This document shows positions 1 through 3,760 of a stretch of DNA of 5,315 nt, piece by piece. Source of the stretch: Clostridia bacterium (GTDB lineage Bacteria; Bacillota; Clostridia; Oscillospirales; RGIG577); assembly GCA_017419325.1 (NCBI GenBank), contig JAFOLN010000254.1, positions 1 to 5,315 on the forward strand, written 5' to 3'. The notes beneath the pieces are model-generated. The model was given only the letters and a program-made list of their open reading frames with translations, was not told the DNA's origin and searched no databases. Position 1 is the first letter of the stretch. Each line of letters begins with the position of its first letter. Both the position numbers and the translations under genes were made by a program.

Positions 1-404
1 CCGACTCCGCCGACGTTCGCGTAAGTGCGCTCGCCTCGCTGCGTCTGAACGACGGTCAGCAGACACGGAGCGCCGACTATGTTCTTCAGGTCGAACTTTG
101 CCAGCTCCTCCGGCGTGAAGTCCCGTCCGCGCCATGCGTTCAGATCCTGCCGGAGCTTCGCTTTCTCATACAGCGAGCAGGTGTACGTCTTTGACATAAC
201 ACGCGATTTCTGTTCGCCGTCTATCTCTATCTTTTCGCTCGGTATTTCCCACAGCACTACGACCTGATGGCTCGACTTCTTGAACGTCTCGCTGTACTGG
301 TCGCCGATGTCGATAAGACCGTAACATACGGCAGGATATGTCCCTGCCTCTAAAGGCTCTATGCGCGGACGGCTCTCACCGCTTCCGCTTATCACTAAAC
401 TCAT
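1..404 (-). CDS. Phage early protein, possibly ssDNA-binding/replication-associated (5' part only)
   Basis: The gene starts with ATG at 404-402 and runs off the left edge, so only the first 134 codons are visible. A strong GAGGAGGAA ribosome site lies 5 bases upstream, inside the end of the upstream gene; the two genes overlap by ATGA. The protein opens MSLVISGSGE, followed by the motif EAGTYPAVCYGLIDIG, alternating hydrophobic strands (HQVVVLWEIP), a helix (YEKAKLRQDLNAWRGRDF) and FDLKNIVGAPCLLTVV, a beta-rich pattern compatible with an OB-like fold. From memory, proteins of this type occur in Firmicutes phage early operons near recombinases or nucleases and are annotated variously as hypothetical or replication-associated. 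An SSB-like role is my inference from this pattern and the position, not from a diagnostic motif. The reading frame is secure; the function is not. Confidence 0.8.
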   Translation of the reverse strand, partial: MSLVISGSGESRPRIEPLEAGTYPAVCYGLIDIGDQYSETFKKSSHQVVVLWEIPSEKIEIDGEQKSRVMSKTYTCSLYEKAKLRQDLNAWRGRDFTPEELAKFDLKNIVGAPCLLTVVQTQRGERTYANVGGV

Positions 405-601
405 TTTTCTTCCTCCTCAAATTTAATCGGACACCTATATCCGATGTATCTGTCGTCGACTAACAGCTCGCCCGTCAGCCGACATTGTTTCCTCGCGTAT
501 GTCTCCATCAGCGGGCAATACGCGCAGCATACTTTGTCTTCCGGGAAGGCGACCTTCACCGTGCCCGCCGTGTAATACTTCACTCCTCTTTCAAACGCCA
601 T
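401..601 (-). CDS. Small Cys-rich phage protein (66 aa), probable zinc binder
   Basis: I do not recognise a named family. The product has 66 residues with cysteines at 25, 26, 29, 40 and 57 (VCCAYCPL, KQC, YRCPI), spaced so that four of them could hold a zinc ion, and an acidic tail FEEEEK. I chose the ATG at 601-599 because it overlaps the upstream TAA by one base (TAATG) and has GAGG seven bases before it. A GTG at 610 would add three residues (MVV) but would lie over that ribosome site. Its stop overlaps the next start as ATGA, so it is translationally coupled inside the early operon. The acidic tail and tight coupling to the putative ssDNA-binding protein suggest a DNA-metabolism accessory, but this is inference. 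Confidence 0.75.
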   Translation of the reverse strand: MAFERGVKYYTAGTVKVAFPEDKVCCAYCPLMETYARKQCRLTGELLVDDRYIGYRCPIKFEEEEK

Positions 602-906
602 TACCACCACCTCATTATCCAGTCCGAATACCGCATATATTCGTGGTCGTCAGGATTGACGCATGTGTCGCTCCAATGGCACATATCATCCACTATTTCT
701 TTTGCCCTCGTGCCGTAAGGCGCCGGAGCGTAAAGTGTCTCTTGCAGGTACTCGATGACGAGCCTCGGATGATCTATGACGAACTTGAGCTGTGTCTCGA
801 CGTCGTGGATAGTGTTGTAGCACTCCTCGCACACGGCCTTGCCGTCATATGTCATGTAATCGCCGTCCCGGACGGCCTCGCCGCATCTTTCGCATAAGAT
901 AGGCAT
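601..906 (-). CDS. Zinc-ribbon/LIM-like phage protein (101 aa)
   Basis: The N-terminus carries two CxxC knuckles, C5-x2-C8 and C26-x2-C29, separated by 17 residues with a GDYMTYDGKAV hairpin between them. This is the layout of a treble-clef/LIM-like zinc ribbon. The remainder, about residues 35-101, is helical and rich in acidic and aromatic residues, ending WIMRWW, with no motif I can name. I chose the ATG at 906-904: it overlaps the upstream TGA by one base (TGATG) and has GGGGGTG five bases before it. A longer reading from 975 would run through the small membrane gene in another frame and is unlikely. A single zinc ribbon of this kind usually mediates protein or nucleic-acid contacts; the exact role is unknown. 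Confidence 0.8.
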   Translation of the reverse strand: MPILCERCGEAVRDGDYMTYDGKAVCEECYNTIHDVETQLKFVIDHPRLVIEYLQETLYAPAPYGTRAKEIVDDMCHWSDTCVNPDDHEYMRYSDWIMRWW

Positions 907-1052
907 CACAGCACCCCCGTCAGATACAGCGCCAGCACGGTCAGCGCATAGATACCTGCGCCGATTATGCCGCACAAAACGAACTCCACGTTCCGTATGA
1001 TGCGGCGGCGCTTCTTCGCCGTCGGCGACAGCATGTATCGTTCTATGTTCAT
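906..1052 (-). CDS. Small single-pass membrane protein (48 aa)
   Basis: This ORF is short and easily missed. It has ATG at 1052-1050, AGGAAGG seven bases upstream, an ATGA overlap with the gene before it and a TGATG overlap with the gene after it. That is exactly the spacing of its neighbours, which is the main argument that it is real. The product has a basic N-terminal half (AKKRRRIIRN, residues 12-21) and one hydrophobic helix from about residue 22 to the end (VEFVLCGIIGAGIYALTV). By the positive-inside rule the basic part should face the cytoplasm. I recognise no family. A small inner-membrane protein in an early operon could act in host takeover or superinfection exclusion, but nothing in the sequence proves this. 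Confidence 0.7.
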   Translation of the reverse strand: MNIERYMLSPTAKKRRRIIRNVEFVLCGIIGAGIYALTVLALYLTGVL

Positions 1053-1288
1053 ACCGCTTCCTTCCTGCTCTCTATGAGCCTTGCAGGCACATCGTCAAGG
1101 TCGTATTTGTCGTGCCCGTTTATGTTGTACGACCGCAAGCCTTTTAAGAATTTCTGCGCCGCGTTGTAATGCTTCGCGCCGATTATGCGCTCGACCGCCA
1201 CGACCGTAAGCAGATGCCCGTATCGCTCAATGAGTTCTTTCCTTTTCAGCTTGTCCTCGAGCGACAAGCCCATTATCACTTTTGGCAT
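1049..1288 (-). CDS. Small winged-helix/excisionase-like DNA-binding protein (79 aa)
   Basis: The gene starts at ATG 1288-1286 with an excellent AAAGGAGGAAAAAG leader and ends in an ATGA overlap with the membrane-protein gene. Residues 24-69 follow the order of a MerR/excisionase-type winged helix: a first helix (YGHLLTVVAVERIIGA), a second helix (YNAAQKFLKG), a short wing with NINGHDKYDLDD, and a closing helix (VPARLIESRK). This resembles the familiar pattern 'helix-turn-helix, then a wing ending Y-x-hydrophobic-x-D-DV'. It would fit an Xis-like recombination directionality factor or an early regulator. Its place as the second gene of the early operon, opposite the integrase module, suits either role. 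The fold is a pattern-based guess; the gene itself is well supported. Confidence 0.78.
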   Translation of the reverse strand: MPKVIMGLSLEDKLKRKELIERYGHLLTVVAVERIIGAKHYNAAQKFLKGLRSYNINGHDKYDLDDVPARLIESRKEAV

Positions 1289-1443
1289 CTTTTTCCTCCT
1301 TTCGCCGCCAGACCGCGCTCCAGAAGCCTTCTAATTATTTCGGCATCGGAGCATCTGCGGAACTCTTCTCGCGTTTTCAGCTTTTCCATCGCCTCGACGA
1401 TCTCGTCCGGCAAGGAAACTGAAAGCCTTTTCATTTTTGTCAC
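1276..1443 (-). CDS. Ribbon-helix-helix (CopG/Arc-type) regulator, first gene of early operon (55 aa)
   Basis: This ORF is the first gene after the leftward promoter. GTG at 1443-1441 lies nine bases after GGAGG (1453-1457), so I prefer it over the in-frame ATG at 1434 (52 aa), which would have only a weak AAGGTG. The protein reads MKRLSVSLPDEIVEAM near its start, the hallmark beta-strand of RHH proteins (alternating R-L-S-V-S-L), followed by helix A (DEIVEAMEKLKTREEF), a turn with S29 (the typical RCSDAE cap, counted from the ATG) and helix B (AEIIRRLLERGL). RHH proteins dimerise and insert the paired strands into the major groove at short repeated operators. Operator repeats lie directly upstream, so autoregulation or a Cro-like role is likely. 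It overlaps the next gene by 13 bases. Confidence 0.82.
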   Translation of the reverse strand: MTKMKRLSVSLPDEIVEAMEKLKTREEFRRCSDAEIIRRLLERGLAAKGGKRCQK

Positions 1444-1466
1444 CTTTTTATCCCTCCTTGTTCTAT

Positions 1467-1603
1467 CGGTGTTTCAGCGGTGTACTGTATGCTTTAATAA
1501 TACACCCTAGTGCACCGCAAAATCAAGATGGCAAAATTAACAAAAGTACACCGCTATCTTTGTGCATTATGGTACACCGTTTATTGTTGCGACAGTGGTG
1601 TAC
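1467..1603. promoter_or_regulatory. Operator array: repeated GGTGTAC heptamer in divergent control region
   Basis: Exact GGTGTAC lies on the plus strand at 1479-1485 and 1597-1603, and on the minus strand (read as GTACACC) at 1546-1552 and 1572-1578. Degenerate copies lie at 1467-1473 (GGTGT core preceded by C), 1500-1506 (minus GGTGTAT) and 1510-1516 (minus GGTGCAC). Most copies share a preceding CG or GCG, for example GCGGTGTACT. The site pair at 1572-1578 and 1597-1603 forms an inverted repeat with an 18-base gap. The copies cover the -35/-10 spacers of both promoters. Short repeated half-sites of this kind suit RHH proteins, and an RHH gene flanks the region on each side; the link between protein and site is inferred. 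Confidence 0.72.
1497..1526 (-). promoter_or_regulatory. Leftward early promoter (sigma-70 type)
   Basis: Reading the minus strand, a -35 TTGATT (1526-1521) is followed after 18 bases by a -10 TATTAT (1502-1497), a five-of-six match to TATAAT. Transcription would start near 1490, leaving about 45 bases of leader before the GTG of the RHH gene at 1443. Two operator-like heptamers (GGTGCAC at 1516-1510 and GGTGTAT at 1506-1500) sit in the spacer and against the -10. A protein bound there would block polymerase. Confidence 0.6.
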
Positions 1604-1615
1604 TTGTGATATTTT
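1584..1615 (+). promoter_or_regulatory. Probable rightward promoter for the repressor-ImmA-integrase operon
   Basis: Only a weak match is visible. TTGTTG (1584-1589) or TTGCGA (1587-1592) could serve as -35, with GATATT (1608-1613) or TATTTT (1610-1615) as -10 after 17-18 bases. An exact operator heptamer (1597-1603) lies in the spacer. A start near 1620 would leave a very short leader, because the AAAGGAGGG ribosome site is at 1622-1630. The exact -10/-35 assignment is uncertain. Confidence 0.4.
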
Positions 1616-1637
1616 ATAAACAAAGGAGGGTTTGAAT

Positions 1638-1940
1638 ATGACTAACAAGCCGAGGTTTTCTTTATCTATTGATAATGAACTATTGAGCCGCATAACCGAC
1701 TTCTAGAAAAAAGCGCACTATTCTCGCCGGAACGATGCTATATCCGCGCTTATAGAGGTCGGCCTCGCAAGTTACAACAATGACAAAAACAGCGTTAATT
1801 TTGTCGAGACAAAGAAGCGCCTTGACGGTTTGCGCTACGACTCGCATACGCGGGCACTATTGAACGCATCGCAGGACATGACCGCAAAAGAAATAGACCA
1901 GATGACCGCCTTCGCAGAATTTTTACGGAGTAAAAAGTGA
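1638..1940 (+). pseudogene. Ribbon-helix-helix repressor gene with in-frame amber codon
   Basis: ATG at 1638 follows AAAGGAGGG by seven bases. The frame stays coding-like for 100 codons to TGA at 1938-1940, except for TAG at 1704-1706 (codon 23). The N-terminus (PRFSLSIDNELLSRITDF) is an RHH strand plus helix A. After the amber come KKAHYSRRNDAISALIEVGL, the turn and helix B. The C-terminal tail (MTAKEIDQMTAFAEFLRSKK) resembles the end helix often seen on phage repressors encoded next to ImmA. Homologous folds usually carry a polar residue such as Gln or Glu at the amber position; CAG-to-TAG is the simplest origin. The stop would leave a 22-residue fragment without helix B, and no in-frame start before codon 81 could rescue the domain. 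By position this should be the lysogeny repressor. Alternatives are translational readthrough, a suppressed amber, or a sequencing error. Confidence 0.72.
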
Positions 1941-2161
1941 CCCTTATCGAAAATATTGACTATTTTGTCCATTATGTGCCGTTCCCGGTATGGAACTGCG
2001 GCGGCATGGTAATGCCTAACGACGACGGCACGTTCAGCATCTACATCAACTCACTATTAAGCGCCGACCGTCAGCGCCAGGCGCTCCGGCACGAATTGAA
2101 ACACATAATTGACGGCGATTTTTACAACGAGCGTCCCATTGAGGAGATTGAACGGATATGA
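1937..2161 (+). CDS. Compact ImmA/IrrE-type metallopeptidase (74 aa)
   Basis: Start is GTG at 1937, overlapping the stop of the RHH gene as GTGA, with CGGAG six bases upstream; the stop overlaps the integrase start as ATGA. Residues 34-57 read FSIYINSLLSADRQRQALRH and run into HELKHIIDGD. The HELKH motif (H52, E53, H56) is the zinc-binding HExxH of the ImmA/IrrE (COG2856) family, and E66 or a glutamate near 69-72 could be the third ligand. Known ImmA cleaves the phage or ICE repressor to induce excision; position next to a repressor and integrase fits. The usual length is about 130-150 residues, so this is essentially the catalytic core alone. Its natural partner here would be an RHH protein, not the usual helix-turn-helix ImmR; that pairing is inferred. 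Confidence 0.82.
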   Translation: MTLIENIDYFVHYVPFPVWNCGGMVMPNDDGTFSIYINSLLSADRQRQALRHELKHIIDGDFYNERPIEEIERI

Positions 2162-3243
2162 AACTCCCGAAGATCAGACGGCTGCCTTCCGGCAATTACA
2201 CTTGTCAGCTCCGCATTGACGGAACAAGCGTTTCCATTACAGAGCCGTCAGAGGCGCTGTGTGCGGCTCGGGCGTTAGCCTATAAAGCGGGGCTCTTAAA
2301 AGCCAAAAACGGCACAGAGGCGATTATATTGCGCGAGGCGTGCAAAAAATATGTCGCCGCCAAAAAATCCCGCCTGTCGCCGTCGACCGTGCAGGGGTAT
2401 AACAAGATAATTGCTAACGCTTTCCCGTCGCTTATGGACAAAAAAATAACCGCGCTGTCGAGGAGTGCTCTTCAGCGCGGCGTTGACGAGGAGTGCGGAC
2501 GGATCTCGCGACGAGGGAAGAAAGTGTCGCCGAAGACCGTCGTCTCCGAGTATTTATTTATAGCAAGTGTCCTTCATTATTTTGACGACAGCATCGACAC
2601 TTCCGTCAAATTGCCGGAAATAAAGCAAAAGCCCGTGTTCATCCTCACGCCGGAAGAAATATACGGCGTTGTGAAGGGAACGGACATAGAACTGCCTGTA
2701 TTGTTATCAATGTGGCTGTCGTTCACGGTGAGTGAGATGCGCGGACTCACGAAATCCCGCTCTATCTATAACGGCAAAATAACGGTCACGGAGACGGTCG
2801 TGGATATAGGCGGCGAGCCTGTCCACAAAGAAGAAGCGAAAGAGGAAAAACGTGCCCGCACGCTCGACATACCGCCGTACATACAGACGCTCATTGATAA
2901 GGTCGACGGCGATGTGATCGTCCCGCTCTCCGGGCAAGCGTTATATAAGCGCTTTTCCCGCGCTCTGGAGGCGGCTGGGCTTCCGCATATGAGCTTCCAC
3001 CAGTTACGGCACGCTAATGCGTCCGTTATGGCAGATTTGAACGTGCCCGAAAACATCGCCAACGAGCGCGGCGGCTGGAAGACGAGCTATGTTCGGCAGC
3101 GCGTCTATACGCACACGTTCTCCAACTCGCGCCTCGAAGCCGACAAGCAGATTAACGCCGTTTTTGAGGCTGTTGTGAACAGCAAAAATGCTAACGAAAA
3201 TGCTAACGAAAATGTGTCTCCCCTAGAGCTGCAACGGTTATAG
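2158..3243 (+). CDS. int: Phage tyrosine integrase (361 aa)
   Basis: ATG at 2158 overlaps the ImmA stop (ATGA), so translation is coupled; a GAGGAG lies 11 bases upstream. Residues 1-50 form an arm-binding-type N-terminal domain (PSGNYTCQLRI), 60-145 a SAM-like core-binding domain, and about 160-335 the catalytic domain. Visible catalytic residues are H281, R284 and H285 (HQLRH), W307 (GGW, in the place of the second His) and the nucleophile Y317 (VYTHTF). At the first conserved Arg the alignment gives T190 (SFTVSEMRGL), with R195 nearby; I believe this SEMRGL form occurs in some Firmicutes phage integrases. The enzyme recombines attP with attB in the host cytoplasm. The gene ends at TAG, eight bases before the tmRNA-like core. 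Its last codons (NANENANEN) are encoded by direct repeats that look like integrase arm sites. Confidence 0.95.
   Translation: MKLPKIRRLPSGNYTCQLRIDGTSVSITEPSEALCAARALAYKAGLLKAKNGTEAIILREACKKYVAAKKSRLSPSTVQGYNKIIANAFPSLMDKKITALSRSALQRGVDEECGRISRRGKKVSPKTVVSEYLFIASVLHYFDDSIDTSVKLPEIKQKPVFILTPEEIYGVVKGTDIELPVLLSMWLSFTVSEMRGLTKSRSIYNGKITVTETVVDIGGEPVHKEEAKEEKRARTLDIPPYIQTLIDKVDGDVIVPLSGQALYKRFSRALEAAGLPHMSFHQLRHANASVMADLNVPENIANERGGWKTSYVRQRVYTHTFSNSRLEADKQINAVFEAVVNSKNANENANENVSPLELQRL
3190..3213 (+). repeat. P-arm direct repeats, two tandem 12-base units
   Basis: GCTAACGAAAAT occurs twice head to tail (3190-3201 and 3202-3213) inside the 3' end of the integrase gene, about 38 bases left of the attachment core. 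The same GCTAAC unit recurs at 12-base spacing on the other side of the core (3398 and 3410). This arrangement fits arm-type sites bound by the integrase N-terminal domain. Confidence 0.6.
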
Positions 3244-3251
3244 TTATATGC

Positions 3252-3282
3252 GTGAGGGGTTCAACTCCCCTCGCCTCCACCA
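3252..3282 (+). ncRNA. 3' end of a tmRNA (ssrA)-like gene, T-arm to CCA, used as att core
   Basis: A perfect T-arm is visible: stem AGGGG (3255-3259), loop TTCAACT (3260-3266) and stem CCCCT (3267-3271). It is followed by the 3' acceptor strand CGCCTCC (3272-3278), discriminator A and encoded CCA (3280-3282). No 5' half is present in the window, so this is a fragment, as expected when a phage carries the 3' end of its target gene. The T at acceptor position 70 would make the G3-U70 pair that marks alanine acceptors, and the TTCAACTCCC T-loop matches ssrA 3' ends I remember, so tmRNA is my first choice. A tRNA-Ala 3' end is the main alternative. Integration would rebuild a working host gene. 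Confidence 0.7.
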
Positions 3283-3284
3283 AC

Positions 3285-3332
3285 AAAAAACTCTTGAAAG
3301 TGCCAAAAATGGCATTATTTCAAGGGTTTTTT
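3285..3332 (+). terminator. Terminator just downstream of the tmRNA-like 3' end
   Basis: The left arm AAAAAACTCTTGAAA (3285-3299) pairs with TTTCAAGGGTTTTTT (3318-3332) with a single G-T wobble, and an inner stem TGCCA/TGGCA (3301-3305, 3310-3314) closes an AAAA loop. The rightward RNA ends in a U-run. The A/U-rich base makes it potentially bidirectional. It would stop integrase transcripts in the circular form and the host tmRNA after integration. Confidence 0.8.
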
Positions 3333-3397
3333 GCATTTTTAGAAGAAAATTGTTTTTACCGTTTTCTCAAAGTTATGCAAAACATTTCAATAATTTT

Positions 3398-3421
3398 GCT
3401 AACAAAAACGCTAACGTGGAA
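3398..3421 (+). repeat. P'-arm direct repeats, two GCTAAC units 12 bases apart
   Basis: GCTAACAAAAAC (3398-3409) is followed directly by GCTAACGTGGAA (3410-3421). They share the GCTAAC core, the orientation and the 12-base spacing with the pair at 3190-3213. They lie about 116 bases right of the core in otherwise non-coding AT-rich DNA, so coding constraint does not explain them. They are likely integrase arm-binding sites. Confidence 0.58.
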
Positions 3422-3429
3422 GCGTCTAT

Positions 3430-3466
3430 AAAAAAATTCCCTCACAGGCTATTGCCCATGAGGGAA
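3430..3466 (-). terminator. Terminator of the leftward late/lysis operon
   Basis: On the minus strand TTCCCTCA (3466-3459) pairs with TGAGGGAA (3444-3437), an eight-base perfect stem with an inner GGC/GCC pairing and a small loop, followed immediately by a run of seven T (3436-3430). This is a textbook rho-independent terminator about 45 bases after the last lysis gene. A small CACTC-GAAT-GAGTG hairpin lies in between (3487-3500). Confidence 0.88.
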
Positions 3467-3511
3467 AGGAGGAAGTATTTATCGCGCACTCGAATGAGTG
3501 GGACAATCGTA

Positions 3512-3760
3512 TTAAGGAAAGTTTTCATCGTCTGTGCCTCGTGCTTGCTTTATGACGTCGCTGCCGAAGATCTGACGGAGCGCTATTATAAGAAGCTCGC
3601 CGCCCCATAATCCAAGCAGAGCCGTCAAAACCCCGGCTGGCATTACGGTATCCAATCTGTGGTACTCGTATAATGTTACAAGCGTAATAACAAAGCTGAC
3701 GACCACGCAAAACACTATTATCGTGTTGGCGAGTGTCAGCCTTTTCTTTTCGTCTTTCAT
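3512..3760 (-). CDS. Two-helix membrane protein, holin-like, last gene of lysis operon (82 aa)
   Basis: ATG at 3760-3758 overlaps the endolysin stop as ATGA; the ribosome site is weak (ATAGG), so translation is probably coupled. Two hydrophobic segments are clear: about residues 11-31 (NTIIVFCVVVSFVITLVTLY) and about 41-64 (PAGVLTALLGLWGGELLIIA). A charged N-terminus (KDEKKR) and a polar C-tail (QARGTDDENFP) flank them. The size, two spans and position next to an endolysin fit a class II holin or a lysis accessory. An LLH holin is already encoded upstream, so this could be a second holin, an antiholin or an unrelated membrane protein. I remember similar proteins at this place in Firmicutes phages, annotated as hypothetical. 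Confidence 0.85.
   Translation of the reverse strand: MKDEKKRLTLANTIIVFCVVVSFVITLVTLYEYHRLDTVMPAGVLTALLGLWGGELLIIALRQIFGSDVIKQARGTDDENFP

Larger units (their letters stand above)
3190..3421. other. Phage attachment site region (attP)
   Basis: The region runs from the left arm repeats to the right arm repeats and includes the tmRNA-like 3' core (about 3251-3282), where crossover is expected, and a terminator. The integrase gene ends at its left edge and the late operon ends to its right, so phage sequence lies on both sides. That is the structure of attP, not of attL or attR. The exact crossover cannot be read without the host attB; it should lie within the T-arm/acceptor block. About 130 bases past the core are AT-rich, which would suit bending by an architectural protein. 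Confidence 0.7.

Noticed and set aside
499..897. A 132-codon plus-strand open frame
   Set aside because: It lies antisense to the two Cys-rich early genes, which have good ribosome sites and tidy overlaps. It has none of these features itself.
1467..1603. The repeated heptamers as a small CRISPR array or phage origin iterons
   Set aside because: Units are only seven bases, occur in both orientations and with irregular spacing, and sit over promoters between two regulator genes. No cas or replication-initiator gene is beside them.
1437..1619. A plus-strand 60-codon frame across the divergent intergenic region
   Set aside because: It covers the operator repeats and both promoters and lacks a ribosome site; regulatory use explains this region better.
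1638..1940. Genome-wide TAG recoding (TAG read as glutamine) as the leading explanation of the amber
   Set aside because: Only one in-frame TAG is visible, the late and lysis genes carry none, and the integrase ends in TAG. A point mutation is simpler, although recoding stays open until the whole genome is seen.
3252..3282. A complete tRNA or tmRNA gene
   Set aside because: Only the T-arm, acceptor 3' strand and CCA are present. The DNA upstream is the integrase coding sequence, with no D-arm, anticodon arm or tmRNA tag region.
3464..3500. A perfect AAAGGAGGAA ribosome-site-like string on the plus strand
   Set aside because: No ATG, GTG or TTG with an open frame follows at a usable distance (GTATTTATC...), and part of the string is the terminator arm of the opposite operon. 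It is probably a coincidence or a relic of an old junction.
3248..3610. A 120-codon plus-strand open frame starting just after the integrase
   Set aside because: It runs through the tmRNA-like T-arm, two terminator hairpins and the end of the opposite-strand membrane gene, with no ribosome site at its start. Its composition looks non-coding.
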